Part shown: in pieces, positions 23,301 to 36,399 of the stretch
How positions within the stretch are numbered: the stretch's first letter is position 1
Layout: each line of letters starts with the position of its first letter
Origin: Neelides folsomi
Taxonomy: Eukaryota > Arthropoda > Collembola > Neelipleona > Neelidae
Direction: 5' to 3'
Length of the DNA stretch: 63,892 nucleotides
Assembly: GCA_034687125.1 (NCBI GenBank)
Contig: JAQGBZ010000358.1
Span: forward strand, 1-63,892
Notes under the pieces: generated by a model
Seen by the model: only the letters and a program-made list of their open reading frames with translations
The model's database searches: none
Told to the model about the DNA's origin: nothing
Program-made: the position numbers and the translations under genes

Positions 23301-24870
23301 ATGTTATTTGATAAATAATAATAAATGATAATTCTTAAATGATTATTTGGATTGTAGGTTACGTCATTTCGTGTTTCACGGAAAAGGTTGACATGTCTTT
23401 AGCATTTGCTCCGGCTATGTTGATCCCACTCATGATATTTGGCGGCTTTGTTCTTAATAGAGAGTATTTGAAATATCCACAACCACAAATTTACCCTTTT
23501 ATCCAAATGACTCTTTAAGTTTATTTCCTCAATTAAGATAACATTGAAAATAAGCTCAACAATTAATTTATATTTTCAGCTCAATTCCCGTCTACTTTAT
23601 TTGGCTTAAATATCTTTCATGGTTTCTGTACGGAAATGAGATTCTTGGTACGAGCATGTTCTATATATATGTGAAACTTATAACTTAAACAGATATTTAA
23701 ATATTAAGAGTATAAAATGAACTAATTTTTTGGCAATTAATTCAAATAGATATTAAATGTAAGCAATTTAAGCCAATCTTGTTTAACTAATATACCTATA
23801 CCAAAATGTAGCCATTAATCAATGGGATGGAGTTACTGACATTCAATGCCCGCCATTTTCAAACTCAACCTCAATTTGCCCTCCTAATGGTGACGTCATT
23901 CTGGAATCGCTCAACTTTAATAAAGTAAAAAGAATTGTTTAATTTTAATTACATATAATATCTTTAATACCAATTTTACTAATTTTATTTTTATTAGTGT
24001 TTGTATACCCAAATATTTATACTAGATATTTTGAGTGTTGGTTTAATAAAACACCCCCTGTAAAAAATCCTGGATCCGCTACTGCTTCTGATAAAGGACG
24101 GTATGGAATTCAAAATAGACTCTGGCCATATTGTTCTGACCCTATTGTTTTGAGATAAAAAATAGACTTAAAAACACCGTGTCAAATTTACACAATAGGG
24201 TCACATCTTCTGAACCCTTTATAATACATATTATATATATAAAAAAGTTGTAGATCACAATACACAAATACATGTCTTCCCATAGGCACAATATATTTAA
24301 AGTAATGATAACTAATTGTAAAATTGAACTAACAAGGCAAATCGACTTTTTCTTCAAATTATACATTTCAAATACAGAATTTTACGCTCTTTAAAATGGC
24401 TAAACTGAACCTGTTGCCCGTGCTCGAATTTCGAAATTATTAGGACATTTAACTAATTATTAGGACAAAATGCATATAAGATTTTTTGTAGATTTTACTA
24501 TGATGAATAACTTTTATATTTGCAATGATTTAAAAATCTCTAGTTTAAAAGTAAATCGTAATTAAAAGTTTTAAATGTGATACATTAAGTAAATCTGGCA
24601 ACCTTGTCGTGGCCATAGTCTATTCAGAATTAAGAATTACATACCGTCCTTTATATATTGATTTGATTTGTAGCAATTGCTAAATTAGGAATGGGAATGA
24701 GTCAATCTGGCTAAAATATTGTTTGTCGCAATTATTTTTAATTTATTAATTTCCTTGTATTGTAGGATAATTACACAATCAACATCATTGCATTGGTTTG
24801 TCTCATGGTCGGCTACAGATTATTCGCCTACTTGGCTCTTCTGTTCAAAACTTATAGAAAAAGGAAATAA
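20394..24870 (+). CDS. w-like: White-type ABCG half transporter
   Basis: Thirteen exons keep phase throughout: 20394-20405, 20502-20697, 20914-21224, 21419-21517, 21603-21841, 21980-22130, 22255-22446, 22602-22733, 22890-23118, 23358-23463, 23580-23647, 23812-23924, 24766-24870. The product is 650 aa, normal for the family. The first 12-base exon is the least certain. The N-terminal ATPase has Walker A (GASGAGKTT), the [13 protein letters not shown] segment, the signature ISGGE, and Walker B with D-loop ([13 protein letters not shown]) and switch His (TIHQPSSQ). The C-terminal half has six membrane segments with a cysteine-containing outer loop near the end. It most resembles insect White. 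By family knowledge it pairs with another half transporter to move pigment precursors, guanine or other small molecules into granules. The last intron (23925-24765) holds a MITE. Confidence 0.88.
24093..24652. mobile_element. MITE with about 35-base inverted repeats in the ABCG intron
   Basis: The left end AAAGGACGGTATG (about 24093) and an inner block AATAGACTCTGGCCAT are repeated in reverse complement at about 24612-24652 (CATACCGTCCTTT). TA flanks both ends, suggesting a Tc1/mariner-type non-autonomous element. There is no coding capacity inside. It explains the unusual size of the last ABCG intron. Confidence 0.7.
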
Positions 24871-25229
24871 TGTTAAAATACGTGAATTTTATGACTTGAC
24901 AATAAATGTAGCATAAGAGTAGCAAACTAGCTAATACTTTATTGACTTATGTAACTAGATATTATATTGAAATATAACACGTGTTTGAATGAATTGAAAT
25001 AACATTGTAAAGTTTAAATTGGATTGGAACTGGATTGGAACTGGCAATTTGCATTTAATATAGAAAGCTCCTCAAATGATTTTTTTATGATTGCAAAATC
25101 TCTTTTATATAAAAGAGATTCTAGACGAGAGAAAATATTTTATCATTATTCAAAAATAATCTATAATATTTCATATTGCATTGACACAACGATATTTATT
25201 TTATTGAATTATTTATAAAAATAATCTGG
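24871..25229. other. Spacer between ABCG gene and lectin pseudogene
   Basis: AT-rich sequence. The ABCG 3' untranslated region probably lies here. I see nothing else. Confidence 0.4.
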
Positions 25230-26366
25230 TATTTAAATATAAATTATTGTAAATCCCATTACTCGGATTTGCTTCAATTTTGCTAGTAATTTTCTCAAGA
25301 ATGATATTCTTTTCTTTGACAGCTTTTAATTCAGAGTTTATTTGATTCATTTAATGATGGTATTTGACTCTCATTTTTATCAGTGAACTTTCTGCTTCAT
25401 AAACAGACCAAACTTGTAATTTCTCACAAAGTACAAAATTCCCATTTTGGCACGAAGAATCCATCCATTGGCCATTTTCAAATTTACAATGTTTTGAAAC
25501 CATTTCCACACATTCGTTGTCTTTTTGGTTCGTTGGATGATCATTGGGCCAATTGGTGAAGATTGGCAAAGATCCATCCTCCCATACAAAATTTTCGTTA
25601 TTTTTGGATAATCCAATCCATACACTTGTTTTAACACGTGATTGGTTATAAAGTAAATTATTAAGAAAATCTTGTTCATCTTTTGTATTGATAGTTGCTA
25701 TGGTGGTAATGTGATTCCCTGACGATTCTTTGTTGCAAGTTGTTGTAGAAGCTTCTGAGAATTTAACAAAAGATTTGACCAATTTGAAACATTTTAAATC
25801 TTTATATTCGACCCAATCGTTTCCAGGACATCGTTCCAAAACTATTTAAAATATAATCAGATTTAAGGAACTTTTAAAAAAAATTTTGATTTTATTGATT
25901 ATAATTAACATGGAAATCATTTTATACTATTAAATAACAATTAAATAATTAGTTTAAAACCTTTGCTATTTGGGGCGGTATTTTTATTGACGTTTAAAAA
26001 AATATTCCGATAACAGTGAGAAAAATCAACAGCAATGAAATACAAAGTAACCCAAGACATAAAATGATTCTTGTTGTAACTACTTTAGAATCAAGAATGG
26101 TATATTTCATGTTTTTCTTCGAGTACTGAAATAAAGTCAAAATAAATAAATCAAAATATGTTATTCAATAATATATTTATAATAATTTTATAATATACTT
26201 GTACCTTATCTGACATTGAGTCTGAATGTGTGTGAGCAGTTGTAATTTTAACATTGGGATCCAAATTATTAAAAACGACTTGTGGATTCACTGAATCAAC
26301 AGAATTTTCATATCCGTAAATTTCATTTTCCATTTTGACCTTTTCAATTCCGTCAGTAATTTTCAT
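25230..26366 (-). pseudogene. Decayed copy of the membrane C-type lectin/tail-domain gene
   Basis: Exons match the intact paralogue at 28.4 kb: cytoplasmic tail 26366-26205, membrane exon 26125-25961, lectin exon from about 25841 downwards. Several lesions are visible. The membrane exon is 165 bases instead of 163 because of a longer T run, which shifts the frame into a stop. The lectin exon itself is intact (WIGLSK, ECVEMVSKH, GQWMDSSC, FVLCEK), but a TAA follows RVKYHH where the paralogue has Glu, and the coiled coil continues beyond it. The C-terminal tail-like exon is absent. The strong match to the 28.4 kb gene indicates tandem duplication. A truncated secreted lectin cannot be fully excluded. 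Confidence 0.75.
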
Positions 26367-28427
26367 GAAATTTTATTATAGTTATAATTGAAATAAGGAA
26401 TGAAATATTTTAATAAAAGATTTAGCAATAGGCAATATACACTGACTAAAATTATGTATTGAGATGTCGTGCAGTCAAAATAATGTAAACCATGTACAAT
26501 TAATGCTGTACAACCATTAGAGAACTTAAGTAGTGGAATGTTGTTGTCTAAATATGTAATATGATATGAATGATTTTCATTATAAATAATACATTATACA
26601 TGTTATACATGTACATGTAATTGTAATTGGATACATTTTCTTGGAGATGTTAAACTTGAGAAAAATCATGATTCATAATCCATAGTCCATATTTGTTAAC
26701 ATATTAAATAATATGGAAGACTCACATTGTCTAAAGTCTAAATGGTCTGTTATCATCACACCATTAAATCCAAAAAACAATACATTATACATACTTGCTC
26801 AGCATTATCATTTTTATCTTAATTCATACTGTGAGTATGGAATGGCTGTAGGGTATGGCAAATGGTCATGGTTGATTTTTGTCGACATATATTTCAGTCC
26901 TTTATTTTTTATTTCCTTTATTTCATATTGATATAAAGTGATTTGGGATTGCTAATGTTTGCAACTATTGAACTAATGAATCCATTATACATTTCTTAGA
27001 TATGATTTATGAAACTTGTAAATATTAATTTTTGAAGCTTGGCAGCAAACAATAAATCTATTAAATAATTTGATACAGAGCTAATTATTTGTATAACAGG
27101 ACATTATATTTACACATACAGAATTATACAGATTCGTATTTACTTTATATCATAAACCTACTATAGCCTTCATATAGATAGATCAATATTTATGTTAATT
27201 TAATTGGAAACTAAATCTTATACCATAGCAAATTGGTTTGTTTAGTCATAAATACCATGCCATAATACCATTCTAATTATAATTACTTTTAAAATTATAA
27301 ATACATATTCTTTAATTTCAGTTTTTAATTGTTCATTAATAAAGCCTTAGTTCATAATAGAGAATCATATCAATTTGTTAGGGAATTATTGTCATATTTT
27401 AAATTATAGCAAATTAAGATTTAAAGTCAAGATTAAATTAAGTAGGTATTATAGTAGGTATAATTTATAAGTGTGAAGTCAATTGATGTCTCTTTTTTTC
27501 ATCTAAAAATATATAAAGGTGGATTCGTTCGAACGCGTAGCAAACCAAGGTTTTCTTCATTTTAACTTCTTACTTCCGATTAGCTTATAATCCCCTTCAT
27601 GAAAATTATATTCATTCCCTATGCTTTGACACGCATTCACTCTTTTTATATTTTGGCATATCACAATGTTACAAAATACTCATTTGCTTTTATCATCCCT
27701 ATAGCCAAAAGTTAAGAGATGAGGAAGGTGCAGACGAATGAAGTAGTTCAATGATAAGTGTATTTTAGTGTGTGTGGTTGAAGAGGCAAATTGCATCTCC
27801 GCCTTCTTTCCATGTCCCGGGCATTAAAGTATTTTTACCCGGGTATTAAACTTCTCCCACCCACCTTCAACATATTTCACTTTCACATTGACTTCCATCT
27901 CACAAGATCCTGAAGAAAGTGATAAGATATGGAATCTTCGCCAATCCACTCAACTTATCACCCTTAAAATTACAAAGGTAAGTTGGAATTTATTTAAAGT
28001 TCACTTTCTCTTTAACACAAACTTGTTAATTGGAAATACATAATTGAAGGTTGAGAATAAGTAAAATCATTGTAATTACAATATTATTATAAATGTTATT
28101 ATAAGCAATAATATTAATTATTATTATACCAGTTGAGAATACATACTACCATAATATCATACGTATTAATATACGAGTATTATTATATTAATATAAAGTG
28201 ATTTTTTCAATTAATTCATTATGTAGAAATGCAAGTGGGAATTATTTAATTTACAATATTTCAAAGCTGAATTTTAATCAAAACTTTACAAAATGATAAG
28301 ATTTTATTTACATATAGGGAAAATATTAACTAAATATTTATTCATTATTTCATTATAAGACTTAAAGAAACTTTAATTAAATTTATTTAAACATAGTTAA
28401 TATTAATTAATTAAATTTAAATTTATT
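26367..28427. other. Intergenic region; possible untranslated exon near 27.9 kb
   Basis: Mostly AT-rich. Between about 27480 and 27990 the sequence is more balanced and ends at a consensus donor (AAAGGTAAGT, about 27975) without a usable reading frame. It could be a promoter and 5' untranslated exon, perhaps for the anoctamin gene 4 kb downstream, but nothing proves the link. No other feature is seen. Confidence 0.3.
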
Positions 28428-30387
28428 TTAACCAGTTCTTTTCCAAATTCTCATTGCGGTATTGATGGGGCGGGTTTCATCATCAGTCACATAAAAATTA
28501 GTGTAAATATCAACTCCTCCATTTGATCCAGTGTGAATCCATTTACTCCATGTGCCAGGATTTATTTTAATTTGGGTGGCAGTATCTGATACATAATTCC
28601 GAGTTTCAGCATGCTGAAGTCTGGGGGAGGATTCCCTTTGAGTTTTTCCCAAATCTGACGAATTTCCACCGACGACTCTAAAGAATAATCCTGAATATCT
28701 TGAACTGATTTCGGTCCAAGTAACCATTGGCCAAATATCCAAAGGGCGAGGTTGAATTCCTAATTGCGCATAGACGAATCCAATGGGAACTAAAATTAAT
28801 AATAATAATTAATGATTAATGATTATAAATCCATTGAATTAAAAATAAAAAAATTAAATTAGGGTTACTTGAATTTGCCTCCATTTTGTTAATTTGGTTT
28901 TTCATATTGTTAAAATCCAATTTATTAACAGAATTATCACTTTTTAGTTTTAATTTGATTTGATTCATCTCATGTTGAGTTTTTTCTCTCATTCTGATCA
29001 ATGCAATTTCTGCTTCGTAAACCGACCAAACTTGCAATTTCTCACAAAGTACAAAATTCCCATTTCTACATGAAGTGTCCATCCATTGGCCATTTTCAAA
29101 TTTTGAATGTTTTGAAACCATTTCCACACATTCGTTATCTTTTTGATTCGTTGGATGATCATTGGGCCAATTGGTGAAGATCGGCATTGAACCTTCGGCC
29201 CAAAAAAAGTTCCCTTTCTTTTTTGACAATCCAATCCATACACTTGTTTGAGCATCAGATTCGTTGTAAATGAAATTATTAAGGAATTCTTGTTCATCTT
29301 TTGAATTAATCGTTGCCATGGTGGCTATGTAATTTCCGGTTGATTCTTTGTTGCAAGAAGATGACGCATCTTGGAATTTTACAAAAGATTTGACCAATTT
29401 GAAACATTTTGAATCTCCATATTCAACCCAATCAGATCCAGGACATCTCTCTAAAGCTAAATAATAAAAAATATAATATAAAGATATTCAGTATATTGTA
29501 TTAGATGTTAGATATAGCCATATAACAATATTTTCATATTTTGAATTTTTAGCCTTACAATATTATAAATTATGTACAACTATTTATAATGACAAACGTT
29601 TGCTATGATAATTTTATTTTAACGAACCTTTGTAATTTAATTCAGAAATTTGATTTCCCTTTGAAAAAAATATCGCTATAACAATGAGCAAAACCAACAA
29701 CATTGAAACACAAAGAAACCCAAGACCAAAAATGATTCTTTTCAAATGTATGTTAGAATCAAAGATATTATTTTTTGTTTTCTCCAAATACTGAAATAAG
29801 AAACATATTTTATTAAATACAATAATTGATTTATTATAAATATTTATCCAAATGAAAAGATAATTTTAAAGGCTGAGTTTTACTTTTCCCTCCAGCTTTT
29901 TTGGCAAATTTTGGCAATTGCCAAGCCGGCAATTGCTTTCTGACTCATAGTTGATTGTATTCTATTGTTTTTGGATATGTTAAGTTAGGTTAGGTTAGAA
30001 TTAATGGGAATAACGTCTTTCGCCAAATAACCTAACCTAACCTAACATGTAATAAATTGAATAAAATGCATCATGGCAATTGCCATCATGGCAGTTGGCA
30101 ATTGATGGCAAATAATATCCATATCATTTACGTACATTGGCAATTGCCAACTTTGCAATTTTCATAATTTGCCAAAAAAGCTGGAGGGAAAAGTAAAACT
30201 CAGCCAATTTTAAAATTCATGTTAAAAATTGTTATACCTTGTTTGAGAAATCTGTTTTAATTCTCACGTTTGAGTCCAAATTATTAAAAAGAACTTGGGT
30301 TTGTTCATTAACTGAATCATTAGAACTTTCGTAATCGCATTTTTCCTTTTCTGTTTTGCTTTCATTAAAACCGTCAAATTTATTCAT
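28428..30387 (-). CDS. Type II membrane C-type lectin with C-terminal phage-tail-like domain (paralogue)
   Basis: Four exons with matching phases: 30387-30238, 29790-29628, 29456-28869, 28789-28428. Order: 50-residue cytoplasmic tail, membrane segment (FGLGFLCVSMLLVLLIVIAI), C-type lectin domain beginning RCPGSDW, then a coiled coil (EMNQIKLKLKSDNSVNKLD), then the tail-like domain (WPMVTWTEISSRYSGLFFRV ... ETRPINTAM.IWKR). The lectin loop reads NDHPTNQKDNECVEM, without a canonical EPN/QPD triplet, and GQWMD replaces the WND motif. It shares all intron positions with the gene at 4.0-5.5 kb and the pseudogene at 25.3 kb, so the family arose by duplication with dispersal inside this window. Intron 1 carries a 335-base MITE. 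Function as a surface recognition receptor is inferred. Confidence 0.78.
29871..30205. mobile_element. MITE with 40-base perfect inverted repeats and 9-base target duplication
   Basis: The ends are perfect inverted repeats starting GGCTGAGTTTTACTTTTCCC and running about 40 bases. AATTTTAAA flanks both sides (29862-29870 and 30206-30214). A 9-base duplication with long inverted repeats fits Mutator-like elements; a hAT origin (8 bases) is the alternative. In the centre a block of two to three TTAGG units is followed about 35 bases later by three CCTAA units, forming an inner hairpin. It lies in intron 1 of the lectin gene. Confidence 0.85.
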
Positions 30388-32300
30388 TTTGGACTAACAT
30401 TAAATTTTTGCTTATACTGATGCTGATAAAACTGAACCTATACTAACTCAATGTTAATATAACTCTCTTGTATGAAGTTGATTTCGTAAGTAATTTACAA
30501 TTTAGACTCGAGATGAGAAATATCATGATTCATTTGAATTGATAAATTAGAATCATCTCAGACAGTCAGACATGTTCCCATGTTACATCTTCAAAAAAGC
30601 ATACGTGTCGAGATTCTTGGTTAAATGCCGGATGTGCACAATATTTTTTTATTATTCTTTACACAAATTTTTCTGCCATGGTTCGGATTTTTGGTCTCAA
30701 ATGGGCAACATATTCTTGCAAATTGACATAAATGCCTTCAATCCCATTTGTTTATCATACAAATTTTTGACCTATATATTGGCAAGAAGCGTCTTAGCAA
30801 AACAGATAAATTGAAGAGTTGAAAATCATACTATTGTTGACTGTCTTGAGAAAATGCCAACCCGTGACTCCTTAATATGATAAATAATAAATCTAACATC
30901 TATTGGCTCAAGGTTATAACTCTTCTGGGTACTTACAAAAATGTGGGAGATGGAATTAAATTCCAATAAACTTTTACTAACATGAAAGCAATGTATAATT
31001 ATTTAATTGATAAGGGAGGAAGGGAAACGGTTCCTTGGTTAGAGTTGGGAGCCCCTTTATAAAATATGCTAATGATTCATTGGGAAAACATGAATGTATG
31101 ACATATGTGTATGATAGAAATTTTGAAAACTCTTTCTATTAACATTGTTTCAAAATGACATGACATTTCTTTACAAAATAAATATTAGTAAATTCATAAT
31201 TGAAGATTTATAAAATACTCAAATACAATATTTAAAGATGTGTTAAAGTGCTTGCTTTAAACACAATTGTGTTTAATTGTGCACAATTAAACTCAGTTTA
31301 ATTAATAATAACAAAAATAAAATATATATTAGTATACCAAAATGCATATGTAGAAATCAGGAAATTGTACATCATACATTATGCAAATAATTATGTAATC
31401 ATATCGATTTGGTAATGATAAAAATGACATACTCTACATATTATCATTTTGTTATTGACAGTGAAAGAAAAACAAGATAAAATTTATGTAATTAAGTATT
31501 TTAAAACTTAATTTAAAAACATTATGTTATATCGACTATTAATATTGTAGTTTGGTGTATCAATTGATGTTTAAGTAACTACTCCGTATAATAGTGGAGT
31601 CACTATTAATTATTTTTCCATTTTAGTGAATAAATATCCCAACTGTAACGTTATTTAGCTATTTTACTTTACATGAAATTACAAAATCGAAAATGGAAAT
31701 TTTGAATAACAATAACGGTAATTTAAAACTTTAATTATTGATAAATTACATCTCATATTCAAATTTTGCTATAATATTTTACGTTAATATTTAAAAATAT
31801 ATATATTGTGATTCAACAATACAGTGTTGGTTAAATTAGAATACATGATAAAATAAACGTTAATTAAATTATGCATCTTTTGTATGTTTTTTGACTTGTA
31901 AAAATGTAAATTATAAGAATAGGTAAATAACATTGTAACATTGTAAGTATTTGAGTTCGTAAGCTTGTATAAGTATAATAAAACTTATAACAAGGATAAG
32001 GAGAATAGGGATATATTCCTATTATATTATTCCTATGTTGTGTGCGATGGTTCAATGTCGTTTGTGAATCTGAATCTAAAACCTTGTGATGAAAGTGGGA
32101 AAGTGAAGAGAATTGAAAATAGTCATGAGGTCAGCTCAAACCTCAAACTAACAAATCAAAGAGTTAAATACAACATTAAATACAACTTCTCAATCTAATT
32201 AAATCATTACACGTCACTATAATTTACAGACTTTAATTAATGTAGATTGTAAATATGTAAGATTCCTTAATTAGACCAAGTGTTTTTATAATCAATCAAA
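30388..32300. other. Intergenic region, nothing recognised
   Basis: Between the divergent lectin and anoctamin genes. The short frames seen here (for example 30572-30814 and 31965-32198) have no splice context or recognisable family and look like chance. Promoters of both genes should lie here. A possible acceptor (TTAATTAG) just before the anoctamin ATG hints at an upstream untranslated exon. Confidence 0.35.
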
Positions 32301-35300
32301 ATGTCTCTTGACTCTGAAATACAAGAGTTGAAATCAATTAATAATAATAGGCCAAATTCCATTTTAAGGAATCGTAAAACTAATTTAGATTCTGCAATTT
32401 CCTCCGATTCTGAATTATCAGATGGTAAGACATTTAAAGTTAATCAATTGACGGATTTTTAATTGATTAAACAAAGGATTCTTTCGAATTTGTTAATTAT
32501 TATTTTCTTATTAAAAATTAATATGGTTAAATTGTGATCTTGATTATTTAGCAGAGGACGAGGTCGGGTCTTTCGAGACCCTACAGAGTTTAATGGAAGA
32601 AGAAGAAGGAGGAAATTTCTCTTTTCCGCCCTCGTACATCGTCCTCCGTCTCGCCCATAACATCCATCACCAGGCTCTCGAATTCCTAGTCAAGAAACTC
32701 ACTGGGAAGAAGCAAGAAAATGGTCAGTGTTTAAATTATAGTTTATTTGATTATTAACTCTTAATAATTCTCAAAAATCCACTCGGCGTCGACTGTGAAA
32801 ATATTTGTGATATTAAATAAGGTTCCAATTTAAGATTTAAAATCATATTTATGGTTATTTTGAAATATTTTGATTTATTAAGGTGCCGAACTTCTCGTCC
32901 GATGTGAACCATTTCAAAGTGGAAAAAATGAAGTATTTAAATTTTAATATGATTAATATTGTAATTAACTTTAACTTTGATAAATGATGCAATCGAAATA
33001 GTAATTTGATTAACTATAACGTTAATTTTATAAAAGTTAATCATTTTAAATGGTTTAGGAAATCGTTCTTCATTTAACTGCATCCAAATTGAAATTCCTC
33101 GAAGTAGCCGAATACATGGAGGTTAAAAAAGTTGACATCGATGGAGTGTTGAGGGAATTCACGGTGTCAGATCTTGATGCTTTCCTTTGGGGCGACGTCC
33201 ATCTGGAAAATCTTCTTTCTTCGGCCGAGAAACAAATGATCGTCGCACATGAATTGGAAAATCTTCGAGTTCAATCAAATGAAACTTTTTTACCTGGTTA
33301 TCCTCAATTGAGACTCTACACGGGACAATCTCTATGTAAATCAATTACTTAAAAATGTTTCAATCCTTCCGTATAATATAGTAATTAAAATAAGTATAAA
33401 TAAAAAATTAGTATTTAATGTTTTAATCAACTTTAATTAATTATTTGAAATGTTAAATATTTCAATTAGATGCTGTTTACGTTCAAAGAGAACTAATTAC
33501 TGCTTCTTATGCTCTTCATCATAAAACTGAATTGAAGAATTTAGGTGCTAAATGGTATTGGGCCCTTTTTCAAGCTCAGCCTTTTGGTATTAAAATCACT
33601 TTAATTTAATTATATGTTTTTGTTAATTATTTATTTTGATTTTTGATTAGTTGTTGAGTAAATGTTCAATAAATTGCTTATTTAGTAATTTAAATTCAAT
33701 CTAAACATGAAATTAAACATTTAATTCAATTTCATTTATTTTAGAGGAAATTCGTAAATATTTCGGTGAAGGCATCGCGCTTTATTTTTCCTTCCTTGGA
33801 TTCTACACGATGTCGTTGTGTGTGCCAGCGTTGCTCGGCCTTTTGCATCTCTTCTTGCCCGAATCCGCATCGTCCAAAGCTTCAGTATTTTTCTGTATTT
33901 TTAATCTTCTCTGGGTCACGGTATTTCTGGAAGTTTGGAAACGCAAATGTTCCGAGTTGGCCTACATGTGGGGAACTTTGAGGATGACCAAATGGGAAGA
34001 ACCGAGATCTAACCATCATGGGAAAATGGTCATCGATCCAGTTACTGGAAGATACGCTGTAGGAATTTAAATTTAATAAAAAAATAATTGACTTTAAAAT
34101 ACACAATATTAATATTAATAGATCATATTAAATTATTTATTATTTAAAATTTTTCTTGATTTTGATTATATCTTGATTATAATTTGATCTATTATTAATT
34201 ACAGCCAAAATATGCTGCTTGGAAAACAATGTTGAAAGCATATGGCGTTTCTCTTCCCATTGTTTTCATTTGTCTTCTTGGTAAATAATTACAATTAGAT
34301 TGACAATTAAATTTAATATGAATTGGCTAATGTGATTAAATACAAGTATTAATAATAATTGTTAGTTAACGAATATTAATTTAATTTTAATTCCAGGTGC
34401 TTTTTACATTATGTTGTACAGTTTTTGGGCAGAAGAAATGTTAATTGAATCAAAACATCGTTACGGAAGTCAAGTGGCAGGATTTTTGGTTTTGCTCCCT
34501 TCAATCGTTTACTCCGTTCTTGTTTGGTTTATGAACTTTTATTATCGAAAACTCGCAACGCAACTTACAGAATGGGGTAAATTATAATAAAAGAAAAGTA
34601 TTTAATGACAATTTATATAATAACCATTTATATGTTACCATGGTATTCTATAATATATTTTTATTCTTGTAAACACCTATTATATTTACATATTCATTTT
34701 GAATTGTTTATAAAGAAAATCATCGAACACAAACACAATACGAGAGACATAGAGTTACAAAGGTATTAAAGCAATCAATAAAAAGCACAATTTATTACAC
34801 CATGGAATTTACTATTAAATAAATAAAAATATAAATTCGGTCTAATAAATGAATTTAAATTGATCAAGAATTTGTTTTTATTAAGTTGGTGCTATTTGAA
34901 TTTGTGAACAATTTCATGAGTCTTTTCTACATTTCCTTTTATATTCAAGATTTTGAAATGTTAAAACAAGTAAGAATAATTAATCACAATTACTTTAAAA
35001 AAATATATAAATCATTAAATACAAATTATATTAATTATTTATTATAAAAATAATCAATTTATAAAAATTGCATTAAATCTCAAAAGTAATGTATGAATTT
35101 TCTATTTGCAGCAAGTTATTGTGATGTTGATAATTATGCAAGCAATTAATCATTTTCAAGAAGCAATTTTACCTTTAATAATGAATAGAGCTTTTTCAAG
35201 AGTAAGAACAACAAAAATAATCATTATATATAAAATATTTATATTCGATCAATAAACCCGTATTAAAAAAATGATTAATCTAATTATTTCAACTACTAAA

Positions 35301-36399
35301 TGCTTATAGATGAATACGTACCTGAGTCAACCATTTAGAAGATTTTCAAATTCCGACACTGCAATTACAACAAAAGAAGAAAATTTTATTTCAAATACGT
35401 CCAAAGTTGGGTTAATTTCACTTGAACCTTCCGATCCAAGAATCCACGCTTCCAAAAAAGAAGGAATGCTTGATCCTTATGAAGTATAATAATTTGATAA
35501 AAATAATAATCAATTTTTTAACAAATTCCATTTATTCCATTGATAAATTGATTCAAAATTCATAATTAGGATCGATATGATTTTCAATTGTAATTAAAGT
35601 TATTGAAATTTCAGGGAACATTTGATGACTATTTGGAAATGTTTATTCAATTTGGATATGTTTTTCTCTTTTCTTCCGTCTACCCTCTGGCTGCTGTGTG
35701 GGCTCTGCTAAACAATATTTTCGAAATTCGAACCGATGCTTTCAAATTATGTAAAGTTCTTCAACGACCTTTTGGGAAAAGAGTTAAAGACATTGGAGCA
35801 TGGCAGGTAAATTGATAAATGAATTGTATAGTAAATGATATTAAATTAAATTTTATTATATTAAATTATATTAAATTAAAATCATCAATCTAATTATTTA
35901 CATCTATTCAATTTTAGATTGCATTTGAAGTGATGGGTTCAATGGCTGTCGTGACCAATTGTGCTTTGCTGTGTCTTCAACCAGACCTCCGTTCTGCGTC
36001 AAGTTTAAGTGCAGCCGAATGGCTTTTGCTATTTGTTGTCATTGAACATGGGCTGTTGGCTGCAAAAGCAATTATTGGCCAGCTCATCCCTGATGTGCCC
36101 AACAATGTGAAAATTGCACTTGCAAGATTGGAATATACTTCCAGGCAGGCGTTGAAAAATGAAGTAACCAATTCTTTCATTTATGATAATAAGTCATTAT
36201 TTTAATAACTTTTTATTGTGGATTTTAATTTACAAATTATGAAAAATTATTGATTTTATTTTTTAAACAGCGGATTTTTAAATCAAGACGGCAATTAACA
36301 AGAAGGTTCAAAACTATTCACATTGGAAACAAAAATGATGGTGGAAATGAGGAAATTGTTCTGAGGAGAGCAAAAGTTAAACAAGTCAAACACGAGTGA
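32301..36399 (+). CDS. ANO10-like: Anoctamin (TMEM16), ANO8/ANO10-like
   Basis: Fifteen exons stay in phase from the ATG to the TGA, giving 756 aa: 32301-32424, 32552-32722, 32883-32932, 33059-33335, 33470-33586, 33745-34058, 34205-34280, 34397-34576, 34716-34762, 34886-34969, 35112-35201, 35310-35483, 35615-35806, 35918-36163, 36271-36399. The N-terminal cytoplasmic domain shows [23 protein letters not shown] and [13 protein letters not shown], typical of the ANO8/ANO10 branch. The membrane part begins [20 protein letters not shown] and ends with [19 protein letters not shown] and [20 protein letters not shown]. By family knowledge it is an intracellular calcium-regulated lipid scramblase or tether at the endoplasmic reticulum. 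ANO10 versus ANO8 orthology needs a tree. Residues 1-55 are low-complexity and acidic. Confidence 0.88.

Noticed and set aside
27480..27990. More GC-balanced stretch ending in a GTAAGT donor
   Set aside because: Considered as a coding first exon, but no open frame of useful length reaches the donor. Kept only as a possible untranslated exon.
30572..30814. 80-codon plus-strand frame with hydrophobic stretches
   Set aside because: No splice context, no signal peptide pattern and no recognised domain; likely chance in AT-rich DNA.
31965..32198. 77-codon plus-strand frame just upstream of the anoctamin
   Set aside because: Low-complexity, not joinable to the anoctamin start and without family similarity.
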